Assembly (NCBI GenBank): GCA_016124525.1
Contig: WGNO01000035.1
Location: 1 to 64,000 of the forward strand
Direction of reading: 5' to 3'
Source: Nostoc sp. RI_552
GTDB taxonomy: Bacteria; Cyanobacteriota; Cyanobacteriia; Cyanobacteriales; Nostocaceae
Length of the DNA: 64,000 nt
Positions within the stretch are counted from its first letter, which is position 1; every line of letters starts with the position of its first letter. Under the pieces are notes generated by a model. That model worked only from the letters and a program-made list of their open reading frames with translations. It searched no databases and was not told the origin of the DNA. Below are positions 9,478 through 18,159 of the stretch, piece after piece. A program made the position numbers and the translations under genes.

Positions 9478-9504
9478 CAATTCCAAGCCCAGAAGCAGGA
9501 GGAA

Positions 9505-9528
9505 TGGGAGGATGTAAAAACCCTCCCA
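9505..9528. terminator. Possible hairpin terminator between DUF423 gene and putA
   Basis: TGGGAGG (9505-9511) pairs with CCTCCCA (9522-9528) across an A-rich loop in the gap between two convergent genes. The loop reads as a T-run on the minus strand, but no clear T-run follows either arm, so this is a weak call. Confidence 0.4.
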
Positions 9529-9577
9529 AATGGTTGTTAGCTTTGTCGAGGAAGTTTCACAAAATAAGTGCGCTTTG

Positions 9578-12556
9578 TTAATCTGCGCCTTCAATGGGTG
9601 CAAAACCTTGGCGTTGGATGTTTTCTGTCACTGTACGCGGTTCTAGAAATTGCAAGAGATAATCGGGGCCTCCGGCTTTGGAACCTACACCAGAAAGTTT
9701 GAAGCCGCCAAAGGGTTGTCTAGCGACGATTGCACCTGTAATGTTACGGTTAATGTACACATTCCCAACTTCAAAATCTGTCTGTACTTGTTGAATGTGG
9801 GAAGGTGTTCGAGAATAAAGTCCTCCAGTTAAGGCGTAGTTAGTATTGTTGGCTACTGCTAGGGCTGTTGCAAAATCTTTTACTTTAATTACCGCCAACA
9901 CCGGGCCAAAAATTTCTTGTTGGGCAATGGTGGCATTAGGTGGTACTTCAGTAAAGATGACTGGGCCGATATAATACCCTTGTTCGGGTGCTGTTAGTTC
10001 CAAAGCCACTTGCGCTTCTGTCTTGCCTTTTTCAATATACTCCATGATGCGATGGCGGGCTTTAGCGTCAATTACTGGCCCGACTTGGGTGCTTGGTAAC
10101 TCCGCTGGGCCAATATTTAAGGATTTTGTCGCTTCTACCAACCGCGCCACGAAAGCATCATATATGGGTTCCAATACAATTACTCGGGAACAAGCAGAAC
10201 ATTTTTGTCCACTGTAACCAAAGGCTGACTGTACCACTCCCACAACTGCTTGGTCTAAATCAGCGCTTTCATCGACAATAATGGCATTTTTACCGCCCAT
10301 TTCGGCAATTACCCGCTTCATGTGCTTTTGTCCAGGTTTCAGGGTTGCTGCTTCTGCATAAATGCGACAACCAACTTCCTGAGAACCGGTAAAGGCAATG
10401 ATATGGGTATCAGCATGATTTACCAAGTAAGCACCAACTTGGGAACCCTTGCCAAGAATGTACTGAAATACACCTTTAGGGATACCAGCCTCTAATAAAA
10501 TTTCTGTGAATTTAGCAGTAATTACAGAAGATGGCTCCGCAGGTTTGAGCAAAGTACAGTTACCGGCAACCAAAGCTGCTACAGTCATACCACAGGCGAT
10601 GGCTAAGGGAAAATTCCAAGGAGAAATTACTACAGCAATTCCTCGTGGTTGGTAAATATAGCGATTGGTCTCACCTGCTAAGTCATAGTTTACACCTTTG
10701 TCTAGCCGTTCCATTTCCTCAGCATAGTAGCGACAAAAATCTATGGCCTCAGAAACCTCTGCATCTGCTTCCTTAACTGGTTTTCCCACTTCCAAAACAA
10801 TCCATGCTGCAAGTTCACACCGGCGTTCTTCCATCAATTCAGCAGCTTTTCGCAGAACACCGGCGCGTTGCTTGACAGGTGTTTTTCTCCAAGCGGGAAA
10901 CGCGGCCTTAGCAGCTTGCATGGCCTGTTCCGCCTGTTCGAGGCTCATCAAGCCAACCTTACCAATAACCTCACTAAAATTAGCAGGATTGAGGGAATCA
11001 ACAAACTGTGAAGTATTTACATACTCGCCGTTTACCAAAGGTAGATAAGTTCTACCCAATTGTTGACGAACTGAGGCTAAAGCCTGAGCAGACCTGATTG
11101 TTGCTTTTTCTTTTGCATAATCTGTATCCGCAGCACCGAAGAATCTTTCTTCTTTGCCCCTCTGGTTCTCTGGTTGAGACAGTGGCAAATTTGGCGGCGC
11201 TAACAACTCCTCAATGGGGCGATTTTCCAGATTTTGCCGTAAGAAAGAACTATTAGCGGTATTTTCCAACAAGCGTCGAATCAGATAAGCCATCCCCGGT
11301 AGCAACTCACCGTAAGGACAGTAAACTCGGACTCGATAACCCTTAGTAACCAAAGCCTTGGCTAACTTATCCCCCATCCCATATAACACTTGCATTTCAA
11401 AGTTACGACGAGGGACATTTAAACTTTCAGCTACGGCAATGGCCCGGGCTTGCGATCGCACATTATGGCTACCAATGGCAGCATAGACATATTGGTGATT
11501 TTCTAGCAATAACTGAGTAATGGTTTCAAAGTTTGCATCTGTGGCTGCTTTATGGTTATAAACTGGCTGGGGCCAATGTTTCTGTTGTGCTTTAATTGTT
11601 TCCTGGTCCCAATATGCGCCTTTGACTAAACGAATCGTCAGGGGATAACCGCGTTGTTGCAACCAAGAAATTAGCTTTTTAACGTCTTCTTCGCTATCAC
11701 GCAGATATGCTTGGATTGTTACACCAATATCTGTACGTTGCCTAAATTCATCTTCTAGCAATAGTTTTTGCAGAATATTCAGGGTTAAATTTTTGTAGGC
11801 GTACTGTTCCATATCAAAATGCACAGCTGCGCCTAATTCTTTTGCCCGACGTAACAGAATGCGAATGCGATCACTGACTTTTTGTTCACTACCCTGGGGA
11901 TCTAATGGGTCAAATTGAGAATAAAATGCTGTTAACTTGACAGAAACCTGCACTTGTGGGATTTTTTCTCCATCCGCTTCATCAATGGCTGGAATGACGG
12001 CCCAATTCTTTGATGCTTCCACCAATTGCTGCATTAATTCTAGATAGCGTTCTAGATAAAACTGCGCTTCTGTTTCGGTAATTACCGCTTCACCAAGTAA
12101 GTCAATAGTGAATGCCATTTTTTCTTTTCGCAGTCGTTCAACTGTTTTGATGACTTGTTTAATATTTTCGCCGGAAATATATTTATGGGCTAAGGTTTGT
12201 ACAGCAGTAGAAACAGTGTTAGCCGCAACTTGTCCTGGCATAGAATCAGGGTTAGCAAAGTTTAGCATCCCCTTTAAGGCTGATGGTAATTCTACAGACT
12301 CTTGACCTAAATATTCTTGTAAATGTGCCGCAATTTCTGATTGCTTTTGTAAAGCAGGTAGTGTGTCAATAAAACGAAATAGTTGCACCCGTAAACCAGG
12401 GTTACTCATTGCCCAAGCTAGTAATTTATCATCCCAGCGCATCTGATCCCGTAGGGAACCTAAAAAGGAACGATTTTCTTGGGTTTCTGAGAGAAGCTGT
12501 TTAGCAATTTCTTGAGTTTTAGCTTCGTAGGTGCTGGTTTGTACTTTTAATACCAC
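9578..12556 (-). CDS. putA: Bifunctional proline dehydrogenase / glutamate semialdehyde dehydrogenase
   Basis: 992 residues. The enzyme oxidises proline to glutamate in two steps. An N-terminal helical arm (1-~150) leads into the FAD-dependent proline dehydrogenase barrel (~190-460; VKLTAFYSQFDPLDP, RLVKGAYWDQETI, GSHNVRSQARA). The aldehyde dehydrogenase half (~510-985) has SPWNFPLAI, AFTGSQEVG, the catalytic Glu in EMGGKNAIIV and the catalytic Cys in SGQKCSACSR. It lacks the N-terminal ribbon-helix-helix DNA-binding domain of enteric PutA, so it should not repress its own gene. In diazotrophic filaments it may help use nitrogen-rich amino acids; that is inference. Confidence 0.96.
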   Translation of the reverse strand: MVLKVQTSTYEAKTQEIAKQLLSETQENRSFLGSLRDQMRWDDKLLAWAMSNPGLRVQLFRFIDTLPALQKQSEIAAHLQEYLGQESVELPSALKGMLNFANPDSMPGQVAANTVSTAVQTLAHKYISGENIKQVIKTVERLRKEKMAFTIDLLGEAVITETEAQFYLERYLELMQQLVEASKNWAVIPAIDEADGEKIPQVQVSVKLTAFYSQFDPLDPQGSEQKVSDRIRILLRRAKELGAAVHFDMEQYAYKNLTLNILQKLLLEDEFRQRTDIGVTIQAYLRDSEEDVKKLISWLQQRGYPLTIRLVKGAYWDQETIKAQQKHWPQPVYNHKAATDANFETITQLLLENHQYVYAAIGSHNVRSQARAIAVAESLNVPRRNFEMQVLYGMGDKLAKALVTKGYRVRVYCPYGELLPGMAYLIRRLLENTANSSFLRQNLENRPIEELLAPPNLPLSQPENQRGKEERFFGAADTDYAKEKATIRSAQALASVRQQLGRTYLPLVNGEYVNTSQFVDSLNPANFSEVIGKVGLMSLEQAEQAMQAAKAAFPAWRKTPVKQRAGVLRKAAELMEERRCELAAWIVLEVGKPVKEADAEVSEAIDFCRYYAEEMERLDKGVNYDLAGETNRYIYQPRGIAVVISPWNFPLAIACGMTVAALVAGNCTLLKPAEPSSVITAKFTEILLEAGIPKGVFQYILGKGSQVGAYLVNHADTHIIAFTGSQEVGCRIYAEAATLKPGQKHMKRVIAEMGGKNAIIVDESADLDQAVVGVVQSAFGYSGQKCSACSRVIVLEPIYDAFVARLVEATKSLNIGPAELPSTQVGPVIDAKARHRIMEYIEKGKTEAQVALELTAPEQGYYIGPVIFTEVPPNATIAQQEIFGPVLAVIKVKDFATALAVANNTNYALTGGLYSRTPSHIQQVQTDFEVGNVYINRNITGAIVARQPFGGFKLSGVGSKAGGPDYLLQFLEPRTVTENIQRQGFAPIEGAD

Positions 12557-13004
12557 TGATAACTCCTTATATAGGGACTGGGGGAATTAATTTTGGATTT
12601 GTGATTTTAGATTACACTCCAACCTCAAATCTAAAATTCATTATTTCCCCTTATTCATTGTGACTTTTTCATTTTGGTGCCACCATATATGGAACACGGG
12701 ATAATTAAATTTTTTCCGGACAATTTTGGTAGAGGTTGTCAAACAGTATTACAATGCTGACTGTAAAGTAGCCAACACAAATCTGTACACCTCTGAAGAA
12801 GTATTTTTGCATAATCTGCTTAAATCTGGATTTTGGGAAAAATTCCTGTTTGTAATGGTAGTAAGTGTTATTGCTTACAGCAATAAAAGCAGTTAGCTCA
12901 CTGGCTTTTAGCCGTGGGGAGTTGAAAAGGCAAAGACAAAGCCATTGCTTCGGGTACTGGGCTTTACGCAATGGCTATTTATGAACTTCAGGAGCAAATT
13001 TTCA
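12557..13004. other. Intergenic region between putA and SDR gene
   Basis: About 450 bases with the promoters of two divergent genes. A 9-bp inverted repeat (AGCCATTGC at 12940-12948, GCAATGGCT at 12968-12976) sits 29 bases before the SDR start and may fold in its leader RNA. A minus-strand open frame here (12705-12971) has no family resemblance and poor codon character, so I do not call it. Confidence 0.5.
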
Positions 13005-13985
13005 ATGCACAACCTTGAAGGAAAGGTGACTTTAGTTACAGGTGCTACACGGGGCATTGGCAAAGGAATTGCCATTGCTTTGGGTGAAGCAGGTGCAACT
13101 GTGTATGTTACGGGAAGAACTCTAGATAAAACTGATGCTAGTAATCAAATTTCTGGTACTCTGAATGACACCAAAGCCGCCGTTGAGGAAGCAGGTGGTA
13201 TATGTATTCCCGTCCAAGTAGACCACAGCGACGACGAACAAGTGCGATGGCTGTTTCAACGCATCGAAAATGAGCAAAACGGACAACTTGATTTATTAGT
13301 TAATAATGTTTTTTCAGGGGTCCCTGGTTTAAGAGAAAATCAAGGAAAACGTTTTTGGGAGTGTGAACCTAGTTTTTGGGATGCTAACAACAACGTCGGT
13401 CTCCGCAGCCACTACGTCGCCAGCGTTTTCGCAGCGCAAATGATGGTTAAAAGACAACAAGGGTTGATTTGTACTATTTCTTCTTGGGGTGGTATGTCGC
13501 CAATTTTTAGTGTAGCCTACGGTGTTGGTAAAGCGGCCTGTGACCGATTAGCAGCTGATATGGCTAAAGAACTCAAGGCTAATAACATTGCTTCTGTATC
13601 CATGTGGCCGGGTATTGTTGGTACTGAGCAAATTTCTCAGCTAGCAGATGACATGGCGGGACAAAATGTCACTGACCAAGGAAATTCAGTAATTACTGAA
13701 CGTTATAACTGGGAAACGCCGTTATTTACGGGGCGAGTAATTGCAGCCTTAACTGCTGATGCTCATGTGATGCTCCGGACAGGAAAAGTGCAGATTGTAG
13801 CTGAACTAGCTCAACAATATGGAATTGTAGATGAACAAGGTGATTGCCCAGGATCTCTACGTTCTCTTAAGTTCATTATCCCAGCAGCTCTACCCGCCCT
13901 GAGAAAATATTCGTCGCTGATACCAGATATAAAAATCCCGTGGTCGCTGTTACTGCTAACAATACTCAAATCACCTCAGATTTAA
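13005..13985 (+). CDS. Short-chain dehydrogenase/reductase, DHRS1-like
   Basis: An NAD(P)-dependent oxidoreductase with a Rossmann fold. The cofactor motif is TGATRGIGKGIA, the acidic structural motif LVNNVF, and the active site combines TISSWGG with YGVGK (the YxxxK pair). It resembles the animal DHRS1 group (IPVQVDHSDDEQV after the third strand). I use the ATG at 13005, 20 codons inside the longest open frame, because GGAG lies ~11 bases upstream and the protein then begins MHNLEGKVTLVTG, as the family normally does. Length is then 326 residues. The substrate is unknown. The C-terminal ~40 residues are hydrophobic and proline-containing. Confidence 0.88.
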   Translation: MHNLEGKVTLVTGATRGIGKGIAIALGEAGATVYVTGRTLDKTDASNQISGTLNDTKAAVEEAGGICIPVQVDHSDDEQVRWLFQRIENEQNGQLDLLVNNVFSGVPGLRENQGKRFWECEPSFWDANNNVGLRSHYVASVFAAQMMVKRQQGLICTISSWGGMSPIFSVAYGVGKAACDRLAADMAKELKANNIASVSMWPGIVGTEQISQLADDMAGQNVTDQGNSVITERYNWETPLFTGRVIAALTADAHVMLRTGKVQIVAELAQQYGIVDEQGDCPGSLRSLKFIIPAALPALRKYSSLIPDIKIPWSLLLLTILKSPQI

Positions 13986-14301
13986 TGCCAAAAAAAAATC
14001 TGCAAATTTAGTTCCTCAGTGTTCTCAGTGTCTCTGTGGTTCTTTTTTCCAGAACTGTGCCTGGGGAACCAACGGACACTATTGATTTTTCCATAAGTAA
14101 ACGGGGGTTGAACAAGTGCTGTTTTCACCTTTCTCCTGCCTTCTATTAGAATAGTAATATTACTTATATTGTTATAAACATTAGACATCAGCAAGCAAGG
14201 GCTGATGAGGATAAAACAGTACCACAGCTTATGGTAGTTTTAAAGTTAAACTCATACATTGCAAGAGAACACTTTTATCCTCATGACTGGAGACCACAAC
14301 C
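13986..14301. other. Intergenic region upstream of ccmP
   Basis: About 315 bases without a gene. It contains a short repeat at 14014-14040 (listed separately). GGAG at 14289-14292 serves ccmP. Confidence 0.5.
14014..14040. repeat. Three imperfect 9-bp units (CTCAGTGTT type)
   Basis: Three consecutive 9-mers, CTCAGTGTT, CTCAGTGTC and TCTGTGGTT. This sequence type recurs between genes in filamentous cyanobacterial genomes. It is non-coding here. Confidence 0.65.
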
Positions 14302-14943
14302 TTGGGAATAGAATTACGCAGTTTTGTATTTCTCGACAGCCTGCAACCTCAACATGCAGCCTACATGGGAACAGTAGCCCAAGGTTTCTTACCATTACCG
14401 GGAGATACATCACTGTGGGTTGAAATCTCTCCGGGTATTGAAATTAATCGAATTACGGATGTAGCACTCAAATCTGCTTCTGTTCGTCCAGGAGTGCAGG
14501 TGGTGGAGCGACTATATGGTTTATTAGAAATTCATTCTAGCTCTCAAGGAGAAACCCGGGCTGCTGGTCAAGCGATTTTGGCGACACTGGGAGTCAAACG
14601 GGAGGAATGTCTAAAACCACGTGTTGTTTCTAACCAAATTATTCGCAATATAGACGCTTATCAAACCCAATTAATCAATCGTACACGCAGAGGTCAGCTG
14701 CTGCTAGCAGGGCAAACACTATATGTATTAGAAGTTCAGCCGGCTACTTATGCTGCATTAGCTGCTAATGAAGCTGAGAAAGCAGCAGCGATTAATATTC
14801 TAGAAGTGCAAGCTGTAGGAAGTTTTGGACGATTATATTTAGGTGGATCAGAGCAGGACATTTTAGCAGGTGCAGCCGGAGCATTAGCAGCGATTGAAAA
14901 TGTAGCTGGTCGAACAAATCCCCAGGGTGGGAGACAGGAGTAA
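14302..14943 (+). CDS. ccmP: Carboxysome shell protein CcmP (tandem BMC domains)
   Basis: 213 residues, the known length of CcmP, a beta-carboxysome shell protein with two fused BMC domains that forms stacked trimers with a gated central pore. The sequence follows the family from the start ([18 protein letters not shown], then [18 protein letters not shown]) to the C-terminal BMC-like segment [18 protein letters not shown]. The start codon is TTG, supported by that alignment and by GGAG nine bases upstream. CcmP genes usually lie away from the main ccm operon, as here. The pentapeptide gene follows after 10 bases, so the two are likely co-transcribed. Confidence 0.9.
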   Translation: MGIELRSFVFLDSLQPQHAAYMGTVAQGFLPLPGDTSLWVEISPGIEINRITDVALKSASVRPGVQVVERLYGLLEIHSSSQGETRAAGQAILATLGVKREECLKPRVVSNQIIRNIDAYQTQLINRTRRGQLLLAGQTLYVLEVQPATYAALAANEAEKAAAINILEVQAVGSFGRLYLGGSEQDILAGAAGALAAIENVAGRTNPQGGRQE

Positions 14944-14953
14944 AGGAGAGAAC

Positions 14954-15760
14954 ATGGCAAATCGAGAGCATCTGGCTTTACTCAAAGCAGGTGCAGTTCA
15001 ATGGATGGAGTGGAGACAGGAACATCCCCAGATGACACCAGATATCAGCGCGGCGAACCTCACAGGAGACAACCTCAGAGGGGCAAACCTCCAAGATGTC
15101 AACTTAAATAAGGTGGATTTAAGTAGTGCTTTACTTGTGCGAGCTAACTTGAGTAGGGCTGACTTGAGCGGTGCAAAGCTGCACAAAGCCAAGCTGATAG
15201 AAGCTAATCTGAATGCAGCTAACTTGAGTGTGGCTAATTTGAGTGGTGCTACACTTACCCAGGCAAATTTGAGTCAGGCAAATCTCATTGGTGCTGACTT
15301 GAGTCAGGCTAATCTTCAAGGCGCTATTATGACTGAAGCTAACCTCATTGGAACTGACTTGAGGGAGGCCAACTTGAAAGATGCTGATTTGGCTAGGGCG
15401 CAGTTAATCAGGGCTAACCTTTGTTTTGCTAATTTGATAGCAGCTAACTTAATTGGTGCTGATTTAAGTGAAGCAAATTTGTACGAGGCGGATTTTATTG
15501 GGGCTTATTTTTATCAAGCTAATTTTTACAGAGCTAATTTAAACCAGGCTCACCTCAGTGGGGCATACTTGTTTCAAGCTAACTTCAGTGAAGCTAATTT
15601 GAGTGGTGCTAATTTAACATGGACTAACTTAACAAGAGCTAATTTGAAAGGTGCTAATCTTACCGGTGCTAATTTGAGAGGTGCTAATGTCACCGGTGCT
15701 GATTTGAGAGGTGCTAATCTTCAGGAAGCAATTATGCCGGATTTGTGTAGGTGTGATTAG
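14954..15760 (+). CDS. Pentapeptide-repeat protein
   Basis: 268 residues, nearly all tandem A(N/D)LXX pentapeptides (about 40), which fold into a right-handed quadrilateral beta helix. The first ~40 residues (REHLALLKAGAVQWMEWR) are a helical cap common in cyanobacterial members. No membrane helix or extra domain is present. The ATG at 14954 is chosen because AAGGAGAG lies just upstream; the longer open frame begins inside ccmP. Pentapeptide proteins in cyanobacteria have few known functions. The placement directly after ccmP is noted, but no link to carboxysomes is established. Confidence 0.92.
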   Translation: MANREHLALLKAGAVQWMEWRQEHPQMTPDISAANLTGDNLRGANLQDVNLNKVDLSSALLVRANLSRADLSGAKLHKAKLIEANLNAANLSVANLSGATLTQANLSQANLIGADLSQANLQGAIMTEANLIGTDLREANLKDADLARAQLIRANLCFANLIAANLIGADLSEANLYEADFIGAYFYQANFYRANLNQAHLSGAYLFQANFSEANLSGANLTWTNLTRANLKGANLTGANLRGANVTGADLRGANLQEAIMPDLCRCD

Positions 15761-15931
15761 CCAAAATTCACATTAATGCCATGAATTGATTCTCTCAATC
15801 AAACATCAATACCAAGATATGGAAATGTTTAAGGCGATCGCTATATTTAAGTTACATAAACAAAGCTTGATTATTGCCTGTTCCCCATTCCCTGTTCCCT
15901 TTTTGGCAGACTCTATTAGAGGTTGGCTTTG

Positions 15932-16801
15932 ATGGCAAAAAAAATTGCATTTGGTTGGTATGGTGGTAAGTACAGTCATTTAGACTGGCTTTTGCCATTG
16001 TTGCCCAAAACGACTCACTATTGCGAACCGTTTGGGGGTTCTGCAGCGGTGTTGTTAAACCGGGAGCCTGCACCTGTGGAAACCTATAATGATATTGATG
16101 GCCAGGTAGTCAACTTCTTTCGGGTGTTACGTGACCAAAAAGATGAACTTATCCAAGCTATTGGGTTAACACCATTTTCCCGTGAAGAATTTCACATTGC
16201 CATTAGCAATGATCACGAAGGTGTATCAGATTTAGAAAAAGCTAGACGATTTTTTGTCCGGGCGCGACAAGTAAGAACAGGGTTGGCACAAACCGCCAGT
16301 GTGGGACGATGGGCACATTGTAAACTCACTAGCAGGGCTGGAATGGCTGGTGCAGTTTCTCGGTGGCTCGGTAGTGTTGAGCATCTACCAGAAATTGTGC
16401 AACGGTTGCTGCGTGTGCAAATTGAAAACGACCAAGCAACTGATATTATTCAACGGTACGATAGTCCAGAAACTTTATTTTACTGTGATCCTCCGTACCC
16501 TCACGATTCCCGTGGGGATAGCAAAGCTTACGCTTATGAAATGACCGATGACGAACATCGACAATTGGCAGGGGTTTTGCGTTCAGTTAAGGGTAAGGTT
16601 GCCCTTTCAGGCTATGATTGTACGTTGATGCAGCAACTTTATGATGATTGGAACTGCATCAAAGCACCCCAGAAGCATTGCCATTCCGTCAAGGAGTTAC
16701 GGCAAGAAATACTTTGGGTAAATTATGACTTGCCAATTTCCACCTTCACTATCCAAGAAATAGCTCCATGTCCACCACCCCACGAGCTATCCTTGATGTA
16801 G
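15932..16801 (+). CDS. D12-class DNA N6-adenine methyltransferase (Dam-like)
   Basis: 289 residues from the ATG at 15932; the open frame also has a TTG three codons upstream. The SAM-binding motif is FGWYGGKYSHLDWLL, then EPFGGSAAVLL; the catalytic motif IV is DPPY at the segment LFYCDPPYPHDSR. These features place it with D12-class (DpnM/Dam-type) adenine methyltransferases, many of which recognise GATC. The exact target cannot be read from sequence. No full restriction enzyme is adjacent. The next ORF overlaps its 3' end by 34 bases. It could be an orphan regulatory or maintenance enzyme, or the surviving half of a restriction system. Confidence 0.9.
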   Translation: MAKKIAFGWYGGKYSHLDWLLPLLPKTTHYCEPFGGSAAVLLNREPAPVETYNDIDGQVVNFFRVLRDQKDELIQAIGLTPFSREEFHIAISNDHEGVSDLEKARRFFVRARQVRTGLAQTASVGRWAHCKLTSRAGMAGAVSRWLGSVEHLPEIVQRLLRVQIENDQATDIIQRYDSPETLFYCDPPYPHDSRGDSKAYAYEMTDDEHRQLAGVLRSVKGKVALSGYDCTLMQQLYDDWNCIKAPQKHCHSVKELRQEILWVNYDLPISTFTIQEIAPCPPPHELSLM

Positions 16802-17058
16802 CCTTGCAAATAGCCGAAGCATCAAATCAAGCCCTTGTAACTGACCCCAGCATCGCTGAAAAAATCGATTATGTATCGCGCTATGTGGGTAATCGTGCTG
16901 TGGTTCGTTTGTTACTTGCCTGCTCTTTAGCAGCAATTCACCGTCCGGATGTTGATATCCGCAAGGTTTACGCAGAACAAGAAAGTGCTGTGACTCAACC
17001 TCTAAAAGAAGCTTTTTTGGCTTTGAGACAAGCTGCTGAAAGTGCAAGGGAGTTTTGA
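16768..17058 (+). CDS. Small protein overlapping the methyltransferase; possible restriction-enzyme N-terminal remnant
   Basis: 96 residues, mostly helical by eye, overlapping the methyltransferase end by 34 bases in another frame. That arrangement suggests translational coupling. The segment NRAVVRLLLACSLAAIHR followed by PDVDIRK resembles, from memory, the N-terminal part of SacI-type restriction endonucleases, where a similar stretch precedes a PYTEIG motif. Here the sequence departs right after DIRK and stops ~35 residues later. If that resemblance is real, this is a truncated endonuclease; if not, it is an unknown partner of the methyltransferase. Confidence 0.55.
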   Translation: MSTTPRAILDVALQIAEASNQALVTDPSIAEKIDYVSRYVGNRAVVRLLLACSLAAIHRPDVDIRKVYAEQESAVTQPLKEAFLALRQAAESAREF

Positions 17059-17070
17059 GGAGTCAACAGC

Positions 17071-17160
17071 TACTGGGTCTAGTTTCCACTTAACATAACG
17101 CCAAAGTCCCGGAAAAACCGTAAACCCCTTGTCATATTCAGGCAGAAACCAGACCCAGTA
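17071..17160. mobile_element. Candidate 90-bp MITE with TA-flanked terminal inverted repeats
   Basis: CTGGGTCTAGTTTC (17073-17086) and GAAACCAGACCCAG (17145-17158) are inverted repeats with one mismatch (a G-T wobble in RNA), and each outer end is flanked by TA. A ~86-bp non-coding element with such ends and a TA duplication is what IS630/mariner-type MITEs look like. It could instead be a bidirectional terminator for the two convergent gene sets around it. Confidence 0.45.
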
Positions 17161-17195
17161 TAAAATTTTAGTTTTAGACGGTGAGATTTTAAATC

Positions 17196-17957
17196 TTAGC
17201 GTCTGCCACGGTAAGGAACCGCACTGAGATAATCAATATCAAATGCAGAAAGCTTTTGAGCGTAGTTACCTTTGGCACCAACCGCTGCTGCCATATCCGC
17301 ATATTTGCGTGGGTCGCCTTCGGATAAGCGTCTTTCTTGGAACTTGCGGGTGTAGAATTTCTCCAAGGTAAAGCGCCAATCAGTTTTAACTGTGCCCACT
17401 TTTTCTTGAAATTCTTCGCCGTAACGAGGTGTTACCAAGTTGTGAGGACGACCTTCCATGCGTTTGCGCTGGTAGGGTACGATAGTGTCGCCAAAGTTTT
17501 GGGTGTATTCTTCACTATCTACTAAAGCATCAACAAAGCCGCTGAAACCTTTGGTAGCAATCACGATTGACCAAGCAATTTGTTCGTCTTTGTTGTAGGA
17601 CTCACGGCCTAAGATCCGCTTCAGGGTGATGTCTACTAAACGGTAGTTGTTGTTTGCCGAAACAACTAAACGATAAAACGCTTCAGACTTGGCTAAACCT
17701 CTGATGAAGTCGCGCACAGATAGAGAGCCGGTTTTGAGTTGAGATTCCAAAGCTTTTTGGCGGTTGAACTTGAGAATTTCATGTTCACTAAAAATTTGCC
17801 GATAGGCTGCCCAAATAATGCTTTGGATATCAGTGTAAGAGCTGACATCTTCCATTCGGTAGATGTATGGTGTGTCTTCATTTTGGTCAGCTATACCAAA
17901 ACTTTTGACTCGGTGATTTTGAGTGGTTGGTTTGTATTGAAGTAATGGCAGAGACAT
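17196..17957 (-). CDS. cpcG4: Phycobilisome rod-core linker CpcG4
   Basis: 253 residues. The PBS linker domain (Pfam PBS_linker_poly type) spans ~20-190: [47 protein letters not shown] and [12 protein letters not shown]. CpcG proteins connect phycocyanin rods to the allophycocyanin core. The length and the C-terminus ([15 protein letters not shown], with no hydrophobic tail) fit CpcG4 of Anabaena rather than the membrane-tailed CpcG3/CpcL type. It is the last gene of the cpc cluster, 202 bases after cpcG2. Confidence 0.9.
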   Translation of the reverse strand: MSLPLLQYKPTTQNHRVKSFGIADQNEDTPYIYRMEDVSSYTDIQSIIWAAYRQIFSEHEILKFNRQKALESQLKTGSLSVRDFIRGLAKSEAFYRLVVSANNNYRLVDITLKRILGRESYNKDEQIAWSIVIATKGFSGFVDALVDSEEYTQNFGDTIVPYQRKRMEGRPHNLVTPRYGEEFQEKVGTVKTDWRFTLEKFYTRKFQERRLSEGDPRKYADMAAAVGAKGNYAQKLSAFDIDYLSAVPYRGRR

Positions 17958-18159
17958 ACTGCGTTCTTCCTTTGATTAACAGGTAAACAAAAAGCTAACT
18001 GGCAAAACTGAAGGAGGTGGGAATCCTCAAACCCTCATTCGTACTTTATTTATTCTCCCGCATTATGTTAATACCAAGAGCTGATTGCCCAGCAATTTAC
18101 TATTAACAAGAAACTTATTTCTGCGGTGACTCCTGGTAATGTAGCTAACAAGCAGCTAT

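Noticed and set aside
12705-12971. 88-codon minus-strand frame between putA and the SDR gene
   Set aside because: No family resemblance, no ribosome site, and it overlaps the SDR leader and the 12940-12976 stem.
13982-14194. 70-codon minus-strand frame after the SDR gene
   Set aside because: It reads through a dispersed short repeat (CTCAGTGTT type) and has no protein features.
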